This document shows, in pieces, positions 35,071 through 41,839 of a stretch of 48,152 nt of DNA. Location: NCBI GenBank assembly GCA_028278405.1, contig JANQEK010000010.1, forward strand, positions 1 to 48,152, given 5' to 3'. A model generated the notes under the pieces. The model did no database searches. It was given only the letters and a program-made list of their open reading frames with translations, and was not told the origin of the DNA. The translations under genes and the position numbers were made by a program. Source of the stretch: Nitrospinaceae bacterium. Its GTDB lineage: Bacteria; Nitrospinota; Nitrospinia; Nitrospinales; Nitrospinaceae. Each line of letters starts with the position of its first letter. The stretch's first letter is position 1.

Positions 35071-35955
35071 ATGAAAGTATCACTCGCCAGCGCTCTTGGA
35101 ACCTGCTTCGGAGTCAAGGACGCCATCAATCTCGCTCTGGAACCCCAGTTCAAGGGAGATCTCACAATCGTCGGCCAACTGGTTCATAACCGGCAAGTCA
35201 ACGAATCCCTTAAAAAAAACGGGGTCTCCGTCGTCGATGGAGCCGACGCCATCGATCAAATCAAAACCAAGAAAGTCATGATCACCGCCCACGGTGCTGC
35301 TGAAAAAATGAAAAAGAAACTGGCGGACGCCGGACTAATTGTGTACGACGCCAGCTGCCCTCTGGTGATGCGGGTCCATAGCACGATCAAATCCATGGTC
35401 GATAAAAATTATTTTCCTGTCGTGATCGGCCAGGAAGACCACGTCGAAGTCAAAGGCATTGTCGGCGATCTTGATGACTATATCGTTGTGGGCAGCGAGG
35501 ATGATTTGGAGAAACTAAGAGCCACCGGAAAACGAAAATTCGGTATTGTCAGCCAAACCACGCAACAGGTGGGGAAAGTGGAGCACCTGGTCGGGAAAAT
35601 CCGGAAAATGGATTGCGTGGATGACGTCGCTTTCGTCAACACGATTTGCCAACCGACCCGCGACCGTCAAATTGCAGTCGGGGATCTTGCGGATCAGGTG
35701 GACCTGATGATCGTCATCGGCGGTTACAACTCATCGAACACCAAAAAACTGGTCCAGGTGTGTGATGAAAAAAATGTGGAAGCCCATCACGTCGAGGCCT
35801 CGTCACAACTGGACAAACAATGGTTCATCAACAAAAAACATGTCGGGATTACGGCGGGAACCAGCACACCGGAATACATTATCAATGACGTGCATTCGGC
35901 GATCCTCGAAATCGCCAGGGAAATGGGCGAACTGGAAATCCAACCGGTTCATTAG
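35071..35955 (+). CDS. ispH: 4-hydroxy-3-methylbut-2-enyl diphosphate reductase
   Basis: Last step of the MEP isoprenoid pathway, giving IPP and DMAPP. The 294 residues include the three cluster cysteines C12 (GTCFGV), C96 (YDASCPLV) and C193 (NTICQPTRDRQ), with VHN and AHGA supplying conserved His. GGYNSSNTKKL and the GTSTPEYII C-terminal motif are also typical. AAGGAAAA precedes the ATG. The next gene, an isoprenoid condensing enzyme, begins within ~30 bp. Confidence 0.96.
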   Translation: MKVSLASALGTCFGVKDAINLALEPQFKGDLTIVGQLVHNRQVNESLKKNGVSVVDGADAIDQIKTKKVMITAHGAAEKMKKKLADAGLIVYDASCPLVMRVHSTIKSMVDKNYFPVVIGQEDHVEVKGIVGDLDDYIVVGSEDDLEKLRATGKRKFGIVSQTTQQVGKVEHLVGKIRKMDCVDDVAFVNTICQPTRDRQIAVGDLADQVDLMIVIGGYNSSNTKKLVQVCDEKNVEAHHVEASSQLDKQWFINKKHVGITAGTSTPEYIINDVHSAILEIAREMGELEIQPVH

Positions 35956-35981
35956 GTCTGGAGGATTTGAAGCGCAAGGTG

Positions 35982-37088
35982 ATGGAGGACTGGGAATATT
36001 GCCAAAAAACTTTGCCGAGAGTCAGCCGGACTTTTGCGCTCAATATCTCCGTCCTCAGGGGTGATTTACACCGAAGCATTCTGACGGCCTACCTGTTCTG
36101 CCGTATCATCGACACCATCGAAGATGCCGCTCAACTCAATCCCAAAATTAAAATCAAACTGCTCCACGAGTTTTCACGCCTGATCCAGGACGCGGACTAC
36201 CGCAAGGGCGCCTTGACTTCCTGGCTCCGCGAGTGCCAAGCAGTCGACGGCAGCCCTAATGATCTGGAACTCCTATCCCAAACCCAGCGCGTGTTCAACG
36301 TGTTCGACACGTTGAAAAATAATCACCAGGCGCAAATCATTCCTTCCGTCTCTGAAATGGCCCGCGGCATGGCCTACTTCCAGAAAAAATTTGATGCCAG
36401 CGCTCTCACGCTTTTGGAGAATGAAGAGGAGTTGGAAGAATACTGTTATTTCGTGGCCGGTGCGGTCGGTGAAATGCTCTGTAATCTATTTCTGGAAGAG
36501 ATCCCTCATTTGAGCCAGTACGCCCGGCAAACCATGCGTGACACCGCGGTTTCGTTCGGTCTCGGACTACAGATGACGAATATCTCCAAGGACATCATTG
36601 TCGACCGGGGACGCGGCTGGTCCTATGTGCCGCGTTCTTATATCGAATCCAACGGCCTGACCGTGGAAGAGTTCAGCGCCGGGGCCTCGGAGGAAAAAAA
36701 CCTTCAAATCCTGGCGCAGCTTCTTAACAAGACCATGGGACATTTGCAGGATGCCCTGGAATTCACCCTGGCCATTCCCCGAAAAGATCCGCGCATCCGA
36801 TTGTTCTGTATCTGGCCGCTGTGGATGGCCGTGGAAACTGTCGCCGTGTTGCATAACAACCGGGAACTTTTGAAATCCGACGACCCGGTGAAAATATCGC
36901 GGAAGACCGTGCGCCAGATTCTGCGTCGAACCCCTCTGCTTTGCTATTCGGACACTCTCTTGAAACTGTCCTTCGAACGCATCCAGAAACGCGCAGAATT
37001 TCCCCATCCGCCGAAGTTCGATCTCAAAAACCTGAAAACCCGTTTGTCCGCCCTGTCGATTGAAGACCAGGCGGCTCTGCGAACCTGA
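35982..37088 (+). CDS. Squalene/phytoene synthase family protein
   Basis: Head-to-head prenyl condensing enzyme of ~368 residues. The first Asp-rich motif is DTIED (~44-48) after VSRTFALNISVL; the second is NISKDIIVDRGRGWSYVPRSY. Length and the DTIED/NISKD pattern suit squalene synthase-type more than phytoene synthase, but this is a judgement by eye. Start: GGAGG lies 2 bp before a TTG (35967) and 17 bp before the ATG 35982; neither spacing is ideal. Proximity to ispH suggests a shared isoprenoid unit. Confidence 0.87.
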   Translation: MEDWEYCQKTLPRVSRTFALNISVLRGDLHRSILTAYLFCRIIDTIEDAAQLNPKIKIKLLHEFSRLIQDADYRKGALTSWLRECQAVDGSPNDLELLSQTQRVFNVFDTLKNNHQAQIIPSVSEMARGMAYFQKKFDASALTLLENEEELEEYCYFVAGAVGEMLCNLFLEEIPHLSQYARQTMRDTAVSFGLGLQMTNISKDIIVDRGRGWSYVPRSYIESNGLTVEEFSAGASEEKNLQILAQLLNKTMGHLQDALEFTLAIPRKDPRIRLFCIWPLWMAVETVAVLHNNRELLKSDDPVKISRKTVRQILRRTPLLCYSDTLLKLSFERIQKRAEFPHPPKFDLKNLKTRLSALSIEDQAALRT

Positions 37089-37095
37089 ACCTATT

Positions 37096-37545
37096 ATGAC
37101 CGACGAAAAACCGCGATTCACCGATAACAACGACGGCACCATCACCGATAACCTGACCGGCCTGATGTGGGCTAAAGAGGATTCCTGGCAGATGGAATCC
37201 CGCTGGCTCTCCTGGGATGAAGCCAGCGAATATACCAAGAACATGGCTTACCAGAAATTGGCGGGTTACAACGACTGGCGGCTTCCGGAAAAGGAGGAAG
37301 TCTTATCTCTGGTCGACCCGGACCACACGATTCAGGACAAATACGGTAAAGATATGAAAATGAACCCGGTCTTCCCCAACGGTCCCCTGGCCAACGTCTG
37401 GACGGCTGACGGCATCGGACAGGACGGGTTTATCGTAAATTTCACCACCGGCGAAGCCGATACCCTCTATAAAAGCAAAAGCGGTCGGATGGCAGCACGG
37501 GCCATCCGGGGCACCCCGATGAGCGAACGCCCTTCCCAACGATAA
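37096..37545 (+). CDS. DUF1566 (Lcl C-terminal-like) domain protein
   Basis: A 149-residue single-domain protein with the DUF1566 pattern: RFTDNNDGTITDNLTGLMWAK, WDEASEYTKNM, GYNDWRLPEKEEVLSLVD, VWTAD, and a C-terminal ARAIRG. The domain is related to sulfatase-modifying/C-type-lectin-like folds and is usually exported, yet no signal peptide is visible here. Function unknown. It starts 7 bp after the synthase stop. Confidence 0.85.
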   Translation: MTDEKPRFTDNNDGTITDNLTGLMWAKEDSWQMESRWLSWDEASEYTKNMAYQKLAGYNDWRLPEKEEVLSLVDPDHTIQDKYGKDMKMNPVFPNGPLANVWTADGIGQDGFIVNFTTGEADTLYKSKSGRMAARAIRGTPMSERPSQR

Positions 37546-37621
37546 CCTTTCTCTGATACAATCCTTTTCGCATTCCCATCATCTAAATAAAAGTCGCTAA
37601 CCGCTTTTTGAGGATAGTCCT

Positions 37622-38068
37622 GTGAATAAAAACAGTCTTTATACCCTGGCCGGTTCCATTTGGGGACTGGTGGGTTTATTTTTGATCATCCGGGGGGCGA
37701 TCATGTATCAGGACGCTCTGAATACACAAAACGCCACCCAAACCGCCCTGATGATTTCCATTGCCGTCAGCGTCATTATCGGTGTGGCCAAGGGCCGTTT
37801 CGTGCTTTCCAAAACAGCGCGGCGCAACAAAACGCGTATCGATAGCATCGAAGAGCCTTTAAAAATCCATCATGTGTATGCCAAATCGTTTTATTTTCTG
37901 ATCGCCGGAATGATTGCACTGGGCATCATCTTGCGAACCTTCAATGAATACCTGGGTGGTTACGTGGTGGTCGCGGCCATCTATTGCGGTATCGGTCTGG
38001 CATTGATGGTCTCCAGTCTGACCTACTGGAAAACAGAAACCCCACCCGCAGCGGAAGAAAACTCCTAA
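37622..38068 (+). CDS. Four-helix membrane protein of unknown function
   Basis: A 148-residue protein starting with GTG after TTGAGGATAG. Four hydrophobic segments: ~8-28 (TLAGSIWGLVGLFLIIRGAI), ~41-57, ~86-104 (FYFLIAGMIALGIILRTF) and ~111-130. A basic cytoplasmic loop (KTARRNKTRID) sits between helices 2 and 3. No family recognised. It is followed 19 bp later by another four-helix gene, suggesting an operon. Confidence 0.75.
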   Translation: MNKNSLYTLAGSIWGLVGLFLIIRGAIMYQDALNTQNATQTALMISIAVSVIIGVAKGRFVLSKTARRNKTRIDSIEEPLKIHHVYAKSFYFLIAGMIALGIILRTFNEYLGGYVVVAAIYCGIGLALMVSSLTYWKTETPPAAEENS

Positions 38069-38087
38069 GACAGGCGCTTCGATTCCT

Positions 38088-38495
38088 ATGAAAAATTTCT
38101 TCCTGACGCTCCATATGGTTTCGATGTGTCTCGTAGTGGGCACTCTGTTTCTGCAATCGCTGACCGTTGTATTTCGCCTGCGTCTCAAGTCAGCGCACGA
38201 GCGTGAAGGTCTCAGAAAAACACAGGTCCGTATCCACAAATTTATTTATTACCCGATTCTGTTTGTGACTATAGCTTCCGGTCTCTATCTGGCGATCAAG
38301 ACCGGGGTATTCAATGAGTCCCAATGGATTTATCCCAAGCTGGGGTTGTTGTTGGTGTTGGTGGCCCTGGGATTCCAGAACGGCCGGCAAATCAATCAGA
38401 ACCAATTACCCAAAAAATACGCTATGATGGTGCATATCGCCATATTCATCATTGCAGGTATTATGATCTATCTCGCGACCGTCAAACCGTTTTAG
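38088..38495 (+). CDS. Four-helix membrane protein, HemJ/CopD-like
   Basis: A 135-residue protein with four helices. The overall plan resembles HemJ-type proteins: an early LH in helix 1 (H9), a basic loop then RIHKF entering helix 2 (H50), YPKLGLLLVLVALGFQNGRQ in helix 3 and a helix-4 His (H116), ending in VKPF, the same ending HemJ proteins have. HemJ is a heme-binding protoporphyrinogen oxidase; CopD-like and related families share the fold. The exact family is uncertain. Confidence 0.72.
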   Translation: MKNFFLTLHMVSMCLVVGTLFLQSLTVVFRLRLKSAHEREGLRKTQVRIHKFIYYPILFVTIASGLYLAIKTGVFNESQWIYPKLGLLLVLVALGFQNGRQINQNQLPKKYAMMVHIAIFIIAGIMIYLATVKPF

Positions 38496-38499
38496 AACC

Positions 38500-38649
38500 A
38501 TGGATATTATTTTCACCATCATCGCCAGCGTTTTGTTACTCGTGGGATTCCTCGTCATCTGCCGTTCCAGCCTGGATGATGAAGACGAATACGAAGAGGA
38601 AGAAGAAACACCTGCACCTCCCACCACCCACGACAAGAAATCCTCCTGA
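38500..38649 (+). CDS. Mini membrane protein with acidic tail (49 residues)
   Basis: An ATG four bases after the preceding stop opens a 49-codon frame. Residues 3-20 are a single hydrophobic helix (IIFTIIASVLLLVGFLVI); residues 25-36 are almost all Asp/Glu, and the tail is Pro/Thr-rich, ending DKKSS. Tight spacing with both neighbours (8 bp to the next GTG) and the clear helix-plus-tail design support a real gene. Function unknown. Confidence 0.6.
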   Translation: MDIIFTIIASVLLLVGFLVICRSSLDDEDEYEEEEETPAPPTTHDKKSS

Positions 38650-38657
38650 GCGTTCCC

Positions 38658-39242
38658 GTGTCCGACTCACGCAATGAATTCGACCGCCTGTCGCAACAAG
38701 CCGCGGAGTGCACCACCTGTCCAAACATGGCTGATCAGAGCGCTGTCCTTGGACCCGCCAACGGATCGATCGATTCCGACATCCTGTTTGTCGCCGAAGC
38801 CCCCGGACGTTTCGGTGCCGGACGCACCGGTATCCCATTCTCCGGTGACAAGTCCGGTGAAAACTTTGAAGCGCTGATCGCACATGTGGGATTGACGCGT
38901 CAGGACATCTTCATCACCAACGCGGTGCTGTGCAATCCCCTCCATAACGGCATCAACCGGCGTCCAACGTCGAAAGAAATCGGCAACTGCTCTTACTATC
39001 TGGAATCCGTGTTGGAATTAATGCAACCGAGGATTGTGGTCACACTGGGTGGTGTCGGACTGGAAGCGATCAACCGAATCCTGGAAACCCGTTACAAGTT
39101 AGCGGACATCATTGGGAAACCTCAGCGAACGGAGCGTTTTACGCTCCTGGCCCTGTACCATCCCAGCCCGCGCGTCACCAATTGGAAACGGCCGTTGAGC
39201 GCTCAAAAGCGCGATTTTAAAAAGATTTTGAAGATCGCCTGA
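38658..39242 (+). CDS. Uracil-DNA glycosylase superfamily protein with Fe-S cysteines
   Basis: A 194-residue UDG-fold protein. Four Cys (C18, C21, C92, C111) match the [4Fe-4S] ligands of family 4/5 enzymes. Motif 1 reads AEAPGRFGAGRTGIPFSGDKSG, mixing a family-4-like AxxPG with the RTGxPFxGDxSG of family 5; the C-terminal motif is HPSPRV. Such enzymes remove uracil from deaminated DNA. The start is a GTG 8 bp after the mini-gene stop. Subfamily uncertain. Confidence 0.85.
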   Translation: MSDSRNEFDRLSQQAAECTTCPNMADQSAVLGPANGSIDSDILFVAEAPGRFGAGRTGIPFSGDKSGENFEALIAHVGLTRQDIFITNAVLCNPLHNGINRRPTSKEIGNCSYYLESVLELMQPRIVVTLGGVGLEAINRILETRYKLADIIGKPQRTERFTLLALYHPSPRVTNWKRPLSAQKRDFKKILKIA

Positions 39243-39279
39243 TACCCGGTCTAAACCTCCGATTTCTGTATCCTCCGCC

Positions 39280-39308
39280 TTGACCTCTTTACTGGAAAAT
39301 CTTATATA
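39280..39308 (+). promoter_or_regulatory. Sigma70-type promoter of the two-helix membrane gene
   Basis: TTGACC (39280-39285), a 17-bp spacer and TATATA (39303-39308). The start is predicted near 39315, ~40 nt before the ATG at 39356. Confidence 0.5.
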
Positions 39309-39330
39309 AATACAGGTAAAAACATTAGCC

Positions 39331-39350
39331 CCGGCCCTTGGCCGGAGGAG
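39331..39350 (+). promoter_or_regulatory. GC hairpin abutting the Shine-Dalgarno
   Basis: CCGGCC-CTT-GGCCGG (39331-39345) is a perfect 6-bp GC stem; its last bases GG begin the Shine-Dalgarno GGAGGAG (39344-39350) of the gene starting at 39356. Folding would partly cover the ribosome site. Confidence 0.45.
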
Positions 39351-39355
39351 GAATC

Positions 39356-39670
39356 ATGTTTGAACGCAATCCGTATCACAAAGATATTTTCGACGAAGGT
39401 TACAAATCCCTGCAAAAGGGCATCCTGCTATTCGGCGGATCGCTGGTGGTCCTGGGGATTTTGATCTTTATGTTTCCGGCTTTGATCGGATTCATGTTCG
39501 CCGCCTTTATCCTGTTCGTCGGGGCAATGTTCCTGGCAGTCGGCTGGAAGGTGTGGCGTTTCAAAAAACATCTCGAAAGCTCGGGAGAAGAACCGAAACC
39601 TTTCAAAGCTTCTTTCCGCACCGAGGGTCCGCATTACACACGCAGACGCATTTTCGTGGTGATGAAGTAA
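39356..39670 (+). CDS. Small two-helix membrane protein
   Basis: A 104-residue protein with two adjacent helices (~22-40, GILLFGGSLVVLGILIFMF, and ~44-63), polar ends and a basic C-terminus. GGAGGAG precedes the ATG at 39356. Its stop is directly followed by the ATG of the next gene (TAAATG), so translation is probably coupled. No family recognised with confidence. Confidence 0.72.
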   Translation: MFERNPYHKDIFDEGYKSLQKGILLFGGSLVVLGILIFMFPALIGFMFAAFILFVGAMFLAVGWKVWRFKKHLESSGEEPKPFKASFRTEGPHYTRRRIFVVMK

Positions 39671-40603
39671 ATGCGGAGCGTCCCCTGCAAAGGTCTCGAC
39701 AAACCGTGGAGCATTCTCACCTTCGGATGCTGGCAGATCGCACCCAGCGGCGGCTGGGGTGATTACTGCACCGCAGAGGATGCCGATGCCTCGGTGAAAA
39801 CCGCGCTCGAGGGTGGCATTACCGCTTTCGATACTGCGGAAGGTTACGGCGACGGTGAATCAGAACGCCGACTCGGAAAGGCTCTTGGCTCCAAAAAGAA
39901 TGATGTCCTAATCATTTCCAAAATATGGCCGGACGCGGAACTGACACTTGGCAGCTATCAGGAAAGACTGGAAGGCACTCTCCGCGCCCTGGCCCGGGAC
40001 ACCGTCGATGTTTACCTCGTCCACTGGCCCGGTAGTTATTTCAACACCCCTGACAAATCCAAAAAACTTGCGGAAATCATGATCGCTCTCCGCGACAGCG
40101 GCAAAGCTAAAACCATCGGCTTGTCCAATTTCGAGGCGGACGATTTAAACCGGCTCGGCGCCGATTTGTCCGAATTCGTGGTCAACCAGATTTCCTACAA
40201 CCTGCTCGAACGCGAATATGAAACACAAGATCTCGAAATATGCCGAAACGCTAAGGTCGGCACGATGGCCTATTCCCCATCGGCGCGCGGCCTTTTGGGA
40301 GGCCGCCTCAAAGCCGATTCCCGCACCCGACAGCAATATGAAGTGTATCAGGAACCGCTGTTCAGCCATTCCAAGAAGGTCCTGAAAACCGTTGAGGCCA
40401 TCGCCGAAGAACTGAAAACCGCTCCGATCAACGTGGCTGTCTCCTGGGTGCTTTCCCAGCCGAATGTCGTGACCGCCGCGGTCGGCTCCCGCAAACCCGA
40501 GCAAATTCGACAATTCTGTAAGGCGAGCGATCTCGAACTCAGCCCGGAACACCTGTCCCGATTGACCGCCGCCAGCGACGCATTTCACACCCACAAATCC
40601 TGA
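39671..40603 (+). CDS. Aldo/keto reductase
   Basis: A second NADPH-dependent aldo/keto reductase (310 residues). FDTAEGYGDGESERRLGKAL holds the catalytic Asp and Tyr, LIISKIWPD the Lys, and VDVYLVHWPG the His. The C-terminal NADP site (AVGSRKPEQI) is present. It differs from the copy at 3274 in sequence and length, so it is not a recent duplicate. It starts immediately after the upstream stop. Substrate unknown. Confidence 0.92.
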   Translation: MRSVPCKGLDKPWSILTFGCWQIAPSGGWGDYCTAEDADASVKTALEGGITAFDTAEGYGDGESERRLGKALGSKKNDVLIISKIWPDAELTLGSYQERLEGTLRALARDTVDVYLVHWPGSYFNTPDKSKKLAEIMIALRDSGKAKTIGLSNFEADDLNRLGADLSEFVVNQISYNLLEREYETQDLEICRNAKVGTMAYSPSARGLLGGRLKADSRTRQQYEVYQEPLFSHSKKVLKTVEAIAEELKTAPINVAVSWVLSQPNVVTAAVGSRKPEQIRQFCKASDLELSPEHLSRLTAASDAFHTHKS

Positions 40604-40652
40604 CTACGGCTCCTCCATTTTCATATCCATCGAATGAGAGTATGATGGAGCC

Positions 40653-41021
40653 ATGACAGACGAATGGCAGGACACTTCTGAAGAAGACGGCATTACCCTG
40701 GGCCCGGAAGAGGTGTTGGGAAGAGAAATCGCCAAATCCAAAGCTCTGAAGGTAGAACGTCTGCAATTGAGGGATCAGATAGAGCGTTTGACCGCTCAAA
40801 ACCAGTCCCTGCGCGATCAATTGGAAGCCTTGAAACAAAACGCGGGGGAATCCTCCGGCGATTCCGGGCATTCTCCAGATACGTCCAATAGCCGGTATTC
40901 AGGGACTCCGACGCCGGCTCATGGCTCTCGGCCAAATCGTTGGGCGCTCTTTCTTCTCGTATTCAATCTGGCCGCTATCGGACTTCTCCTGATTTTGCTT
41001 CTCCAAAAACCCCTCCAGTGA
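40653..41021 (+). CDS. Tail-anchored coiled-coil protein of unknown function
   Basis: A 122-residue protein: acidic N-terminus, a coiled coil (~31-65, KVERLQLRDQIERLTAQNQS), a Ser/Gly/Pro-rich linker (~66-96), and a single C-terminal helix (WALFLLVFNLAAIGLLLILLL) ending in a few residues. This suggests a cytoplasmic coiled coil held to the membrane by its tail. No family recognised. Confidence 0.65.
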   Translation: MTDEWQDTSEEDGITLGPEEVLGREIAKSKALKVERLQLRDQIERLTAQNQSLRDQLEALKQNAGESSGDSGHSPDTSNSRYSGTPTPAHGSRPNRWALFLLVFNLAAIGLLLILLLQKPLQ

Positions 41022-41092
41022 TGCCCGAATAAGGCCGTAAAACACTTAAAACTATCAAAATAATTGAATCCCGGTTATCATTTTCCCATCTT

Positions 41093-41124
41093 ATCCAGTA
41101 ATTGGAGGGGTTTCCCAACTGGAT
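41093..41124 (+). promoter_or_regulatory. Inverted repeat upstream of the PuuD-like gene
   Basis: ATCCAG (41093-41098) pairs with CTGGAT (41119-41124); inside, TTGG pairs with CCAA around a 9-nt loop. No U-run follows. It lies 63 bp before the ATG at 41188 and could be an operator or leader structure. Confidence 0.35.
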
Positions 41125-41187
41125 GTTTACCCGGATTTTCAGGTTTACCATATACCAATATCAATTTGGAACTTTAGGAGGGCACTT

Positions 41188-41658
41188 ATGTGGGTAGCTG
41201 AATTTTTTCATGTGCTGATAGGAATCCTTTGGATTGGCCTACTGTACTTTTTCAACCTGGTACAGGTGCAGTCCATGCCCAAGATGACCGAAGCGGGTGC
41301 GGCCAAAGCGTATACGCAGATCATTTTGCCGAAAGCCTTGTTCTTTTTCCGTCACGCGGCCTTGTGGACAGTGATTACGGGGATCATCTATTATGTGCTC
41401 GGAATGCGTTCGGGCACTATCCAGGGAATCCCCAGTTGGGAAATTCATATGGGCATGGTACTGGGTATTATCATGATGCTGAACGTGTGGATACTGATCT
41501 GGCCCAACCAGAAAAAAATCATCGCCGGAGAACTGGAAGGCGACGCGTTGGCTAAAGCCAAACGAACGGCTTTCCTCGCCAGCCGGACCAACGCCTGGCT
41601 CTCACTTCCCATGCTGGTAGGCATGGTAGCAGCCAATCATGGCGGACTCGGATTTTAA
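41188..41658 (+). CDS. PuuD-type (urate hydroxylase N-terminal-like) membrane protein
   Basis: A 156-residue, four-helix protein resembling the membrane domain of PuuD: EFFHVLIGILWIGLLYFFN in helix 1, then ILPKALFFFRHAALWTVITGI, IHMGMVLGIIMMLNVWILIWP and a final LSLPMLVGMVAANHGG. Histidines in each helix suggest heme binding. It lacks the C-terminal cytochrome c domain of true PuuD and no purine genes are near, so urate oxidation is not implied. AGGAGGG precedes the ATG. The stop is in a hairpin loop and a strong terminator follows. Confidence 0.8.
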   Translation: MWVAEFFHVLIGILWIGLLYFFNLVQVQSMPKMTEAGAAKAYTQIILPKALFFFRHAALWTVITGIIYYVLGMRSGTIQGIPSWEIHMGMVLGIIMMLNVWILIWPNQKKIIAGELEGDALAKAKRTAFLASRTNAWLSLPMLVGMVAANHGGLGF

Positions 41659-41664
41659 TTCCGA
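41648..41664 (+). other. Hairpin with the PuuD-like stop codon in its loop
   Basis: TCGGA-TTTTAAT-TCCGA: a perfect 5-bp stem, 7-nt loop containing the TAA stop. It is separate from the true terminator 30 bp downstream. Confidence 0.5.
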
Positions 41665-41694
41665 CAATTTCTCTTAAAGAAAACAATCGTTTCG

Positions 41695-41743
41695 ATGGAG
41701 ACGGCGGGCTGAAACCTCAGTCCTGACCGTCTCCATTTTTTTT
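41695..41743 (+). terminator. Rho-independent terminator
   Basis: ATGGAGACGG (41695-41704) pairs perfectly with CCGTCTCCAT (41727-41736); the inner GGGCTGA/TCAGTCC extends the stem with G-U pairs around AACC. A run of eight T (41736-41743) follows. It is the clearest intrinsic terminator in the window. Confidence 0.9.
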
Positions 41744-41839
41744 CAGTTCCCATTTTGTCTATAAAAGTAGACCTTTCAACTCTTTTACCCCCAAAATTTC
41801 AGGAATCCCCCTTCCATGCGAGCGCCTCATTGATATAAG

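Noticed and set aside
3274-40603. The two aldo/keto reductases as a duplicated pair
   Set aside because: They are different in sequence and length, far apart and in different contexts; shared motifs are those of the superfamily.
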